Assembly (NCBI RefSeq): GCF_000024545.1
Contig: NC_013947.1
Coordinates: 5,456,001 to 5,520,000, forward strand
Origin: Stackebrandtia nassauensis DSM 44728
Lineage (GTDB): Bacteria > Actinomycetota > Actinomycetes > Mycobacteriales > Micromonosporaceae
Length of the DNA: 64,000 nucleotides
Direction: 5' to 3'
The position numbers and the translations under genes were made by a program. The first letter of the stretch is position 1, and each line of letters starts with the position of its first letter. Below are positions 34,741 to 43,342 of this stretch, one piece after another. The notes beneath the pieces were generated by a model. It saw only the letters and a list, made by a program, of their open reading frames with translations, did not search any database and had not been told where the DNA came from.

Positions 34741-34780
34741 GCGCACGAAGCGTGGGCGGCATCGGCCAGACTCCGTGCGC
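34741..34780 (-). other. Possible attenuator stem upstream of sulfite reductase
   Basis: Seven bases (34741-34747) pair exactly with 34774-34780 between the leader peptide and the sulfite reductase ribosome site. It could form part of a leader-controlled switch. The stem is weak on its own. Confidence 0.35.
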
Positions 34781-34837
34781 CCGGAAGGCTGAATGACTCA
34801 GCTATGTGAAGACAGGCGCGGATTCACTGATCGACGC

Positions 34838-34915
34838 CTAACAGATAGCGCTGCGCGTACGTCCAAAGTCGACGTGGCGGCGGGCCACCAGACGAAGACG
34901 AAGCGCGGCTGACAT
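34838..34915 (-). CDS. Short leader peptide of the sulfur operon
   Basis: A 25-codon reading frame ends in ...RRHVDFGRTRSAIC and a TAG stop. The R-x-HVDL/F-x-R-x-x-SA-x-C signature matches the 'putative leader peptide' annotated upstream of many sulfur-assimilation and transport genes in Streptomyces and relatives (from memory). The terminal Cys fits control by cysteinyl-tRNA supply or cysteine attenuation. It lies 129 bases before the sulfite reductase start; no strong ribosome site is seen. Confidence 0.75.
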   Translation of the reverse strand: MSAALRLRLVARRHVDFGRTRSAIC

Positions 34916-35010
34916 GGGGCCAAGCATGCCACAGATGCCCGACATACGCCACCCATCGTGATCCGGTCATCCGTCGTTCACTGACTTGTCGGTGGGTGAA
35001 GTTACGGTTG

Positions 35011-35033
35011 CGCGGTTCGAACCCGCGTATGCT
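35011..35033 (+). promoter_or_regulatory. Palindrome next to a -10 box before egtA
   Basis: GGTTCGAACC (35014-35023) is a perfect palindrome, extended by CGCG/CGCG arms, and is followed directly by TATGCT (35028-35033), a good -10 box 20 bases before GTG 35054. The palindrome would lie in the promoter spacer, a typical repressor position. Confidence 0.5.
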
Positions 35034-35053
35034 GTTCACGTTTATGTAGGTGG

Positions 35054-36286
35054 GTGATTACCATCGAAGACTCCGCACCGGCCACCACCCCGGTGACGGC
35101 GCGACTCCTCCAATCCCGGGACGAGGCCGCGCACTATGTCGCCAGGGTCTGTTTCAAGACCGGACCTCCCGCACTGACCGGCGTCGAACTGGAGCACACG
35201 GTTCACCGCCTCGACGACCCGGCCGAACCCGTCGGCCTGACCGAGCTGCGCACGGCGCTCGGCCCCTTCGCCCCCATCACCATCGATCCCCGCAGTCCCT
35301 CCCGCAGGCTTCCCGGCGGCGGTAGCGTCACCGTCGAACCCGGCGGCCAGGTTGAGATCTCCTCCCTCCCCCATTCCGGTTTCCCGGCCCTCCACGCGTC
35401 GGTCGAGACGGATCTGCGCGCACTGGAAGACCTGTTGCGCGTCCACCGGCTCGGCATCGGCGACAGTGGTTTCGATCCCCGTTCCCGTCCCGGACGGCTG
35501 CTGCGCACGCCCCGGTACGACGCGATGGCGCGCGCCTTCGACCAGCACGGCACCCCGCATGGTTCGTCCATGATGGTCGCCACCGCCGGGTTGCAGGTGT
35601 GCGTCGACTCCGGCCGCGACACCGAACTGCCGAGCCGCTGGGCGGCACTGCACGCGATGGGGCCGGTGCTGTTGGCGCTGTTCTCGACCTCGCGGCGGCC
35701 GGACGCCGCGTGCGTGCGGATGCGCACCTGGCTGGGCATGGAACCCGGCCGCACCCACGCGGTGGCCACCGACACCGGCGATCCGGTCTCGGCGTGGGTG
35801 GACTACGTGCTGCGGGCGCCGGTGCTGTGCGTTCGGCGCGACGGAAGGCCCTGGTTCACGCCCCGCGACGTCAGTTTCGAGGCGTGGCTGGGCGGGGCGC
35901 TGCCGGATCCGCCGAGCCTGGACGACCTGGAACTGCACCTGTCGATGCTGTTCCCGCCGGTGCGGCCGCGCGGCTACCTGGAGGTCCGTTACCTGGACAC
36001 CCAGCCGCGGCGGCAGTGGTTCGCGCCGGTGGCGGTCATCGGCGCGCTGTTGGCCTCGGCGTCGTCGATCGACAAGGTCCGGGACCTGTGCGCCCCGGTC
36101 GAGGGTCGGTGGCTGGACGCCGCCACCCGGGGGCTCGCCGATCCGGACCTGCGCCAGGCCGCCGCGGCCGTCGCCGCGCTGGCCTGCGACGGGTTGGCCG
36201 CGACCGACGTCCCCGAACCCGTCCGCCACGCCGTCGCCACCATTGTGGACCAACGCTTGGCGGCGCTTCACACCCAGGAGGCTTGA
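35054..36286 (+). CDS. egtA: Ergothioneine EgtA, glutamate-cysteine ligase
   Basis: A 410-residue ATP-dependent ligase of the GCS2/GshA type. It makes gamma-glutamylcysteine, the sulfur donor for EgtB. Its order before egtB and the motifs LEHTVHRL, SVETDLRALEDLLRVHRLGIGDSGF and MMVATAGLQVCVDSG (the GCS2 active-site strand) support the call. Start GTG 35054 has AGG close upstream. It is the first gene of egtABCD, and its stop precedes the egtB start by one base. Confidence 0.9.
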   Translation: MITIEDSAPATTPVTARLLQSRDEAAHYVARVCFKTGPPALTGVELEHTVHRLDDPAEPVGLTELRTALGPFAPITIDPRSPSRRLPGGGSVTVEPGGQVEISSLPHSGFPALHASVETDLRALEDLLRVHRLGIGDSGFDPRSRPGRLLRTPRYDAMARAFDQHGTPHGSSMMVATAGLQVCVDSGRDTELPSRWAALHAMGPVLLALFSTSRRPDAACVRMRTWLGMEPGRTHAVATDTGDPVSAWVDYVLRAPVLCVRRDGRPWFTPRDVSFEAWLGGALPDPPSLDDLELHLSMLFPPVRPRGYLEVRYLDTQPRRQWFAPVAVIGALLASASSIDKVRDLCAPVEGRWLDAATRGLADPDLRQAAAAVAALACDGLAATDVPEPVRHAVATIVDQRLAALHTQEA

Positions 36287-36287
36287 C

Positions 36288-37601
36288 ATGACCGACACCG
36301 AAACGCTTCGAGCCCACATCGCCACCGTGCTGGCCCGGGCCCGCGACCGCACCCACACCCTGACCGACGCGGTGGACGAGACCGACCTCATCGCACAGCA
36401 CTCGCCGCTGATGTCCCCGCTGGTGTGGGATTTCGCACACATCGGCAATCAGGAGGAGCTGTGGCTGGTGCGCGACGTCGGCGGCCGGGAACCGGTGCGG
36501 GCCGATATCGACGGCATGTACGACGCGTTCCAGAACCCGCGCCGCGACCGGCCGCAACTGCCGCTGCTGCGACCGGACGAGGCCCGCGACTACACCCGGG
36601 TGGTGCGCGACAAGGTCTTCGACGTCCTGGAAGCCAACGCGCTCAAGGGACACCGACTGGTCGACGAGGGCTTCGCCTTCGGGATGATCGCGCAGCACGA
36701 ACAACAGCACGACGAGACGATGCTGGCCACCCACCAGCTGCGCGCCGGTGCGGCGGTGCTGACCGCGCCACCCCCGCCCGCGTCGCGCGCCCCGGTCGCG
36801 GCCGAGGTGCTGATCCCCGGCGGGCCGTTCACGATGGGCACCTCCACCGAACCGTGGGCGCTGGACAACGAGCGCCCCGCGCACGCCGTCCACGTGGACG
36901 CGTTCGTCATCGACGCCGCGCCGGTCACCAACGGCCAGTACCTCGGATTCATTGAGGACGGCGGCTACGACGACCCGCGCTGGTGGAGCGACGCGGGCTG
37001 GCGGCACCGGCGCACGGAGAACCTGACCGCCCCGGCGCACTGGCACCCCGACCCCGGCGGCTGGCTCTACACCCGCTTCGGGGTCACCCGGCCGCTCATC
37101 CCGGACGAACCGGTGGTGCACGTGTGCTTCCATGAGGCCCGCGCCTACGCGCGCTGGGCGGGCAAGCGACTGCCCACCGAGGCCGAGTGGGAGAAGTCCG
37201 CCCGCTTCGACCCGGCCACCGGCCGCTCCCGCCGGTTCCCCTGGGGCGACGACGAACCCGACGAGACCCGCGCCAATCTCGGCCAGCGACACCTGGCCCC
37301 GGCACCCGTGGGCGCCTACCCGCGCGGCGCGTCGGCGCTCGGCGTCCACCAGCTCATCGGTGACGTTTGGGAATGGACCGACACCGACTTCCACGGCTAC
37401 CCGGGTTTCACGGCCTTCCCGTACCGCGAGTACTCGGAGGTGTTCTTCGGCGACAAGTACAAGGTGCTGCGCGGCGGCTCCTTCGGCACCGACGCCGTCG
37501 CCTGCCGGGGCAGCTTCCGCAACTGGGACCTGCCGGTGCGGCGCCAGATCTTCGCCGGACTGCGTTGCGCCCGCGACCCCCGCCCCGGCGAGGCGGGCTG
37601 A
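36288..37601 (+). CDS. egtB: Ergothioneine EgtB, sulfoxide synthase
   Basis: A 437-residue non-heme iron enzyme joining gamma-Glu-Cys to hercynine with oxygen. Residues 10-155 form the DinB-like domain, with the iron ligands His51, His137 and His141 (HIGNQE and QHEQQHDE). Residues 170-437 form the FGE-sulfatase-like domain (PGGPFTMGTST, GGWLY, GDVWEWT, VLRGGSF). AGGAGG precedes ATG 36288. Confidence 0.96.
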   Translation: MTDTETLRAHIATVLARARDRTHTLTDAVDETDLIAQHSPLMSPLVWDFAHIGNQEELWLVRDVGGREPVRADIDGMYDAFQNPRRDRPQLPLLRPDEARDYTRVVRDKVFDVLEANALKGHRLVDEGFAFGMIAQHEQQHDETMLATHQLRAGAAVLTAPPPPASRAPVAAEVLIPGGPFTMGTSTEPWALDNERPAHAVHVDAFVIDAAPVTNGQYLGFIEDGGYDDPRWWSDAGWRHRRTENLTAPAHWHPDPGGWLYTRFGVTRPLIPDEPVVHVCFHEARAYARWAGKRLPTEAEWEKSARFDPATGRSRRFPWGDDEPDETRANLGQRHLAPAPVGAYPRGASALGVHQLIGDVWEWTDTDFHGYPGFTAFPYREYSEVFFGDKYKVLRGGSFGTDAVACRGSFRNWDLPVRRQIFAGLRCARDPRPGEAG

Positions 37602-37603
37602 CC

Positions 37604-38341
37604 ATGTGCCGACACCTTCTCTACCTGGGTGAGCCGCAACGGCTGTCGCGGCCGTTGTTCGAGTCGCCGCATTCGCTGTGCCACCAGGCATACCAGCCCA
37701 CCGACATGCGCAAGGGCGGCACCATCAACGCCGACGGTTTCGGCGTCGGCTGGTACGCGGGCGACACCGCGCTGCGGTATCGGCGGTCCACGCCGATCTG
37801 GAGCGACACCGACCTGCGGCACCTGGCCGACAACACCGTCGCGTCCGCGTTTTTGGCCGCGATCCGCTCGGCCACCGTCGGCATGCCGGTCACCCAGGGC
37901 GCCTCGGCGCCGTTCACCGACGGCCGCTGGCTGTTCAGCCTCAACGGCCGCATCGAAGGCTGGCCGCACTCGGTCGCGAAACAGGCGAGCGCGCTGCCGG
38001 TCACCGAGCTCATGACCGCCGACGCGCCCACCGACGCCGCGTTCCTGTGGACGCTGCTGCGGCATCGGCTGCGCGACAACGATCCCGTCGAGACCGTCCG
38101 CGACCTGGTCGGCGAACTGGCCGCCGACGCTCCCGGTTCCCGGCTCAACCTGCTGTTGACCGACGGCACCCGCGCCATCGCCACCACCTGGTGGCACGCG
38201 CTGTCGGTGCGCCGCGACCCGTCCGGCGTCACGATCGCCTCCGAACCGCTCGACGCCGACGCGGCCTGGCAGCCGATCGGCGACCGCCAACTCGTCACCG
38301 CGACAGCATCCGAAGTAGACATTTCCGACCTGCACATCTGA
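37604..38341 (+). CDS. egtC: Ergothioneine EgtC, gamma-glutamyl amidohydrolase
   Basis: A 245-residue class II glutamine-amidotransferase-type hydrolase that removes the glutamyl group from the hercynyl conjugate. The nucleophile is Cys2 (MCRHLLYLGEP, exposed after Met removal). ADGFGVGWY and FSLNGRIEGW match the Ntn active-site strands. It starts two bases after the egtB stop. Confidence 0.94.
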   Translation: MCRHLLYLGEPQRLSRPLFESPHSLCHQAYQPTDMRKGGTINADGFGVGWYAGDTALRYRRSTPIWSDTDLRHLADNTVASAFLAAIRSATVGMPVTQGASAPFTDGRWLFSLNGRIEGWPHSVAKQASALPVTELMTADAPTDAAFLWTLLRHRLRDNDPVETVRDLVGELAADAPGSRLNLLLTDGTRAIATTWWHALSVRRDPSGVTIASEPLDADAAWQPIGDRQLVTATASEVDISDLHI

Positions 38342-38356
38342 ATGAGGGGCAAGACA

Positions 38357-39316
38357 ATGCTGGAAAGCCACATCTCGGAAGGGGACCTCGACGCGGCGCT
38401 TCGCGCCGACGTCGTCGCCGGACTGACCGCCACCCCGAAACGCCTGCCGCCCAAGTGGTTCTACGACGCGCACGGCAGCGACCTGTTCGAGGAGATCACC
38501 CGGCTGCCCGAGTACTACCCCACCCGCGCCGAGGCCGCCGCGCTGGAATCCGGGGCCGACCGGGTCGCCGAACGCACCGGCGCCACCTCACTGGTCGAGC
38601 TGGGCTCGGGTTCCTCCCGCAAGACGCTGCTGTTGATAGACGCCTTGCGACGCAAGGGAACCCTGGACTCCTTCGTCGGCTTCGACGTCTCCTCCGACGC
38701 CCTGGCGGCCGCGACGGCCGCGCTGTCGCTGCGGTACCCGGAGCTGTCGGTGTCGGGCATCGTCGGCGACTTCACCGAACACCTGCGCCACTTGCCGTCC
38801 GGTACCTCCCGGCTGGTGGCCTTCCTGGGCGGCACGATCGGCAACCTGCTGCCCGCCGCGCGCGCCGACTTCCTGGCCTCGCTGCGAACGCAGCTTGCCC
38901 CGGGCGAGTGGCTGCTGCTGGGCACCGACCTCGTCAAGGACCCCGCCACCCTGGTCGCCGCCTACGACGACGCCGCCGGGGTCACGGCCCGGTTCAACCG
39001 CAACGTCCTCACCGTCCTCAACCGACGGCTGGACGCGAACTTCGACGTCGAGGCGTTCACCCACGTCGCGCTGTGGGACGCGGAGGCGGAGTGGATCGAG
39101 ATGCGACTGCGCGCCGACCGCCCCATGCGGGTCGAGCTCCCCGCGGTCGGCCTGAGCGTCGACTTCGCGGCGGGCGAGGAGCTGCGCACCGAGATCTCGG
39201 CGAAGTTCCACCTGTCGGGGCTGGCGGCGGAACTCGGCACCGCCGGGTTCGCCGTCAGCGACTGGTGGACCGACCCGAAAGGCCGATTCGGGCTGAGCCT
39301 GGCCGAAGCCGTGTGA
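38357..39316 (+). CDS. egtD: Ergothioneine EgtD, histidine N-alpha-methyltransferase
   Basis: A 319-residue SAM-dependent enzyme that trimethylates histidine to hercynine, the first committed step. The motifs are PPKWFYDAHGSDLFEEIT, VELGSGSSRKT (SAM loop), GGTIGNL and VKDPATLVAAYDD. ATG 38357 is chosen because GAGGGG lies seven bases upstream; ATG 38342 would add five residues. The C-S lyase gene egtE does not follow. Confidence 0.95.
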   Translation: MLESHISEGDLDAALRADVVAGLTATPKRLPPKWFYDAHGSDLFEEITRLPEYYPTRAEAAALESGADRVAERTGATSLVELGSGSSRKTLLLIDALRRKGTLDSFVGFDVSSDALAAATAALSLRYPELSVSGIVGDFTEHLRHLPSGTSRLVAFLGGTIGNLLPAARADFLASLRTQLAPGEWLLLGTDLVKDPATLVAAYDDAAGVTARFNRNVLTVLNRRLDANFDVEAFTHVALWDAEAEWIEMRLRADRPMRVELPAVGLSVDFAAGEELRTEISAKFHLSGLAAELGTAGFAVSDWWTDPKGRFGLSLAEAV

Positions 39317-39327
39317 GACTGTCGGGC

Positions 39328-39903
39328 ATGGGCAGTATCGTCCTGGTCCGACACGGCCAGACCGAGTGGAGCCGCAGCGGACGCCACACCTCGGTGACCG
39401 ACCTCGACCTCACCGACGACGGCGAACGCCAGGCCCGCAACCTGGCCCCGGCGCTGACCCCGTACCGCTTCACCGCGGTGTGGTGCAGCCCGATGCGCCG
39501 AGCCCGCCACACCGCCGCACTGGCGGGCCTGACCGTCACGACGACCAGCGCCGACCTCGCCGAGTGGAACTACGGCCGCTACGAGGGCGTCACGACCGCG
39601 ACCATCCGCGAAACCGTCCCGGACTGGTCGATCTGGCGCGACGGTTGCCCTGACGGCGAGTCCCCGTCCGCCATCGGCGCCCGCCTCGACCGGGCCCTGA
39701 CAGCGATCCGCCCGCTCCTGACCGACGGCGACGTCGCCGTCGTGGGCCACGGCCACGCCCTCCGCGTGGCGGCGGCCCGCTGGATCGGCCTACCCCCGTC
39801 CGGCGGAGCGCTGCTGGGCCTCGACACGGCCAGCATCTCGGTACTGGGCCACGAACGCGAGCAACCGGTACTGCGCCACTGGAACCTCACCCCGACTCCG
39901 TGA
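39328..39903 (+). CDS. Histidine phosphatase family protein
   Basis: A 191-residue phosphatase of the phosphoglycerate-mutase branch: LVRHGQTEWS (catalytic His), EWNYGRYEGVT, and VVGHGHALRV (second His). It starts eleven bases after egtD and may be co-transcribed, but has no known role in ergothioneine synthesis. The substrate is unknown. Confidence 0.9.
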   Translation: MGSIVLVRHGQTEWSRSGRHTSVTDLDLTDDGERQARNLAPALTPYRFTAVWCSPMRRARHTAALAGLTVTTTSADLAEWNYGRYEGVTTATIRETVPDWSIWRDGCPDGESPSAIGARLDRALTAIRPLLTDGDVAVVGHGHALRVAAARWIGLPPSGGALLGLDTASISVLGHEREQPVLRHWNLTPTP

Positions 39904-40174
39904 CCAGCGACGCGACGAAGCCGTCCTCGCGCCGCCCGCAACCGAACTCGACCCAAGCCCCGACCTCGTAGCCAGCGACACGGCGAAGCCGTCCTCGCGC
40001 CGCCCGCAACCGAACCCGACCCAAGCCCCGACCTCGTAGCCAGCGACACGGCGAAGCCGTCGCCGCGAAGCGTGCCTCGAACCAGCTGAGCCACACGCCA
40101 TCGTGCCCGGCGACGCGGCGAAGCCGTCGTCGCACCTCGGCTGAGCCGCGCGGCATCGCGGCCCGCCCCACCCC
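39904..40174. repeat. 68-bp tandem repeat, about four units
   Basis: Units begin near 39904, 39972, 40040 and 40107. The first two are nearly identical over all 68 bases; the last two share about 25 bases and then diverge. Each has a core CGGCGAAGCCG with an ACGGC/GCCGT-type stem. The gap 39904-40258 holds no credible gene, and the repeat length, not a multiple of three, argues against coding. Confidence 0.85.
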
Positions 40175-40258
40175 CCCTTCCCGCTTCTCAGCGGGCAGCA
40201 CCCGGATGCCGCCTGGCCGCCACGCGACGTTCACAATGGGCGGCTAGCTTGTGCGCTC

Positions 40259-41719
40259 ATGTCGCCATTCGTCCGCAAACCGTGGCTGCTGCCGTTCCTC
40301 GCGATGCTGGCCATCGGTGGCCTCGGCATGTGGCTGCCCGGCCTGTGGGCCGACGAGCTGGCGACCTGGGGTGCCATCGAGGAGTCCTGGTCGCAGCTGT
40401 GGGCGCTGCTGTCCAACACCGACGCCGTCAACGGCGGCTACTACGTCGTGATGAAGCTGTGGGCCACCGTGTTCGGCACCAGCGAGGTCGCGCTGCGGCT
40501 GCCGAGCCTCGTCGCGATGGCCATCGCCGCCGGGCTCACCGCCGCCATCGGCGCCCGGCTGTGGACCCCCCGCTGGGGGATCCTCGCGGGGGTGCTGTTC
40601 GCGTTGCTGCCCATGACGAGCCGCTACGCCGCCGAGGCCCGCGGCTACGCGTTCTCGATGGCCTTCGCCGTACTGGCCAGCTACCTGCTGGTCCGGCTGT
40701 GCCAGCGCCCGACGACCCCACCCGAGCCCACCGACGACCAAGCGCCCCAGCCCCGGCAAGCCCCCGTCTGGCGGCTGTGGCTCTACTACGGCCTGTCCAT
40801 CGCCGCCGCCAGCGTCTTCCATCTCATGGCCATCCTCGTCCTATGTGGCCACGGCTTGATGCTGCTCGCGCTCAACCGCCACCGCTGGCGCGGCTGGCTG
40901 CTCGCCGCCACCGCCTCCGTCGCCGCGCTGGCCCCGCTGGCCCTGCTCGGCGCCACCCAGATCAGCCAGACCTCGTGGGTGCTGCCGCTGTCATTCCGCG
41001 CCCTCGCCCACACCCCCAAGGACCTGTTCGAATCCCGCTGGACCGCCGCCGCCCTGGCGATCCTCATCGTCATCGCGTTGTGGCGCAGCCGCTCCCGCCC
41101 CACGATCGCCGTCGCCGCCTGGGCCCTGGCCCCCGTCCTCGCGCTCATGCTGGCCGCGACCGTCGTCGACGTCTGGGTGCCCCGCTACCTGCTCTTCCTC
41201 GTCCCCGCCTGGGCCGTGCTCGGCGTGCGCGCCGTCGCCGGAATCCGCTGGAAACCCACCGCCATGGTCATGCTCGCCGTCGCGTTCGTCTCCGGAGCCG
41301 GTGCCCAGTACGACATCCGCCGCTCCAGCGGCCACGCCCACGACACCCTCGGCGCCGCCGCCCTGATCGAGACCGGCTACCGCGACGGCGACGGGCTCGC
41401 CGTGGCCCTCAACGAACCCGTCGTCCCCTGGGAGGCCCGCGACCTCGTCGCCCGCTACCTGCCACCCCCGCTCCAACCCGACGACACCTTTGCCACCACC
41501 GAACAGCGCACCGACGGCCAGCTCCTCGCCAGCGAATGCCCCGACCCCGCCCACTGCCTGGGTGACACCCCCCGCCTCTGGGTCGTCCGCTACGAGAACC
41601 ACACCGACCCGCTCACCGGCATCGGCGGCGCCAAGGAACAGCTGCTGCGCGACGAGTTCACCGTCGACCAGGTGTGGCCCCTGCGCGGCCTCACGGTCGC
41701 CCTGCTGATCCGCCGCTGA
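40259..41719 (+). CDS. GT39/ArnT-like membrane glycosyltransferase
   Basis: A 486-residue integral membrane protein with about ten helices. The first extracytoplasmic loop carries WADELATWGA, resembling the acidic DE motif of polyprenyl-phosphate-dependent GT-C enzymes (PMT/ArnT type). NGGYYVVMKLWA and EARGYAFSMAFA follow the family pattern, and the last 150 residues form an extracytoplasmic domain. It should transfer a sugar from a lipid carrier to an envelope acceptor; the acceptor is unknown. It stands apart from other glycan genes. Confidence 0.82.
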   Translation: MSPFVRKPWLLPFLAMLAIGGLGMWLPGLWADELATWGAIEESWSQLWALLSNTDAVNGGYYVVMKLWATVFGTSEVALRLPSLVAMAIAAGLTAAIGARLWTPRWGILAGVLFALLPMTSRYAAEARGYAFSMAFAVLASYLLVRLCQRPTTPPEPTDDQAPQPRQAPVWRLWLYYGLSIAAASVFHLMAILVLCGHGLMLLALNRHRWRGWLLAATASVAALAPLALLGATQISQTSWVLPLSFRALAHTPKDLFESRWTAAALAILIVIALWRSRSRPTIAVAAWALAPVLALMLAATVVDVWVPRYLLFLVPAWAVLGVRAVAGIRWKPTAMVMLAVAFVSGAGAQYDIRRSSGHAHDTLGAAALIETGYRDGDGLAVALNEPVVPWEARDLVARYLPPPLQPDDTFATTEQRTDGQLLASECPDPAHCLGDTPRLWVVRYENHTDPLTGIGGAKEQLLRDEFTVDQVWPLRGLTVALLIRR

Positions 41720-41722
41720 CGG

Positions 41723-41752
41723 TTGACGTATTACCGACCAGTAGGCAAGAAT
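41723..41752 (+). promoter_or_regulatory. Sigma-70-like promoter
   Basis: TTGACG (41723-41728), an 18-base spacer and AAGAAT (41747-41752), some 31 bases before the desaturase-like gene. Confidence 0.5.
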
Positions 41753-41783
41753 GCGAAGGTAACCCCCAGATCGGAATTCCGCC

Positions 41784-42659
41784 ATGGTCGACGCCGTCAT
41801 CTTCGCCGTCCCGTTCTTCGTGCTGTTCGTCGTCATCGAGGCGCTGTCGTTCCACTTCGCCCCCGACGACGACGAACGCGGCTACGAACTGCGCGACGCC
41901 GCCACCTCCATGACGATGGGTGCCGGCTCCCAGGTCGTCGGCTTCGTGTGGAAGTTCGCCTCGATCTTCGTCTACGCCGCCGCCTACAAGTTCCTCGCGC
42001 CCTTCGACCTCGACGTCGTCGAGAACGCCGCGATAGCGTCCAGCCCCTGGCTCATCGCCGCCGTCATCATCGGCCTGTTCTTCGCCGACGACCTGGCCTA
42101 CTACTGGTTCCACCGCGGCCACCACCGCATCCGGGTCCTGTGGGCCAGCCACGTGGTCCACCACTCCAGCCAGTACTACAACTTCACTACCGCACTGCGC
42201 CAGTCCTGGACCCCCATGACCACCCTCCCGTTCTGGCTCCCGTTGGCGCTCATCGGTTTCCCGCCGTGGCTGATCTTCCTGCAACAGTCCATCAGCCTCG
42301 GCTACCAGTTCTTCCTCCACACCGAACGGGTCGACAAACTCTGGCGCCCCGTCGAAGCGGTCATGAACACGCCCTCCCACCACCGCGTCCACCACGGCTC
42401 CGACGACCAGTACCTCGACAAGAACTACGGCGGCATCCTCATCATCTGGGACCGCGCCTTCCGCACCTTCGAACCCGAGGGCGCCCGCGTCACCTACGGC
42501 CTCACCAGGAACATCGAGACGTTCAACCCCCTCCGCGTCGCGTTCCACGAATACGCGGCCATCTGGCGCGACGTCATCCACGCCCGCTCCTGGCGGGCCC
42601 GCGCGGGCTACGTCTTCGGCCCACCCGGCTGGGGCGCCGAGCAGACGGGCAGCCGGTGA
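41784..42659 (+). CDS. Sterol desaturase/fatty acid hydroxylase family protein
   Basis: A 291-residue membrane di-iron enzyme. The histidine motifs FHRGHH, HVVHHSS and HHRVHH are all present between hydrophobic segments. Members hydroxylate or desaturate sterols, fatty acids, carotenoids or ether lipids. The overlap with a lysoplasmalogenase-like gene makes an ether- or membrane-lipid substrate attractive, but this is inference. Confidence 0.92.
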   Translation: MVDAVIFAVPFFVLFVVIEALSFHFAPDDDERGYELRDAATSMTMGAGSQVVGFVWKFASIFVYAAAYKFLAPFDLDVVENAAIASSPWLIAAVIIGLFFADDLAYYWFHRGHHRIRVLWASHVVHHSSQYYNFTTALRQSWTPMTTLPFWLPLALIGFPPWLIFLQQSISLGYQFFLHTERVDKLWRPVEAVMNTPSHHRVHHGSDDQYLDKNYGGILIIWDRAFRTFEPEGARVTYGLTRNIETFNPLRVAFHEYAAIWRDVIHARSWRARAGYVFGPPGWGAEQTGSR

Positions 42660-43333
42660 AGCGAAACGCCCCCGCGATCGTCTTCGCGATCCTCGTCGCG
42701 GCCAACCTCATCGGTACGGCCTTCGATATCCGCAACCTGCAACTGGTCTCGAAGCCCTTGCTCATGCCCGCCCTGATCTTCTGGCTGTACCGCGGCCACG
42801 CCCCCATGGGCACTCACCTGTGGATGCTGTTCGGCCTGTTGTTCGCGATCCCCGCCGACACCTTCCTGCTGTTCGAGGGCAGGACGGTATTCCTGTTCGG
42901 CATGTTCTTCTTCGCCCTCATGCAGCTGTGCTTCATCGGCGCGTACTTCTCCGCGACGAAGGTCTTCGCCCGATGGCGAGCCCTGCCCTGGCCGCCACTC
43001 GCCTACCTGGCGTTCTGGCTCGGCTTCAACGCTCTCATGTGGACGAGCTTCGGCGGCCTGGCCGCACCCATTGCCGTCTACAGCCTGCTGCTGGCGATCA
43101 TGGCCGCGGCGGCCTCGACGGTGTCCACCATGGTCGGCATCGGCGGCCTGCTGTTCATGGTCTCCGACCTCATGATCGGCCTGGGTGTCGTGAACATCGA
43201 CTTCACCGGCCGCGAGGTCGCGATCATGGCGACCTACACCCTGGCCCAGTTCCTCATCGTCACCGGCATCTCCCACCGGACGATCCCCCGCCCGCGCAAC
43301 CCCGCGGCCAAACCCGCCACAGTCAGAGCCTGA
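42656..43333 (+). CDS. YhhN/TMEM86-like lysoplasmalogenase family membrane protein
   Basis: A 225-residue protein with about eight helices. The motifs SKPLLMPAL, GLLFAIPADTFLL and VSDLMIGLG fit the YhhN/TMEM86 pattern, whose conserved Asp residues cleave vinyl-ether lysolipids. GTG 42656 overlaps the desaturase stop (GTGA). The pair may act together on ether lipids. Confidence 0.85.
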   Translation: MKRNAPAIVFAILVAANLIGTAFDIRNLQLVSKPLLMPALIFWLYRGHAPMGTHLWMLFGLLFAIPADTFLLFEGRTVFLFGMFFFALMQLCFIGAYFSATKVFARWRALPWPPLAYLAFWLGFNALMWTSFGGLAAPIAVYSLLLAIMAAAASTVSTMVGIGGLLFMVSDLMIGLGVVNIDFTGREVAIMATYTLAQFLIVTGISHRTIPRPRNPAAKPATVRA

Positions 43334-43342
43334 CCGGCGCTC

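Noticed and set aside
35011-35027. tRNA T-arm-like sequence (CGCGG-TTCGAAC-CCGCG)
   Set aside because: No acceptor, D or anticodon arm can be built around it on either strand, so it is treated as a promoter palindrome and not as a tRNA or attachment site.
39579-40234. Minus-strand frames through the 68-bp repeats
   Set aside because: The repeat period is not a multiple of three, the frames change between units, and no start signal is present.
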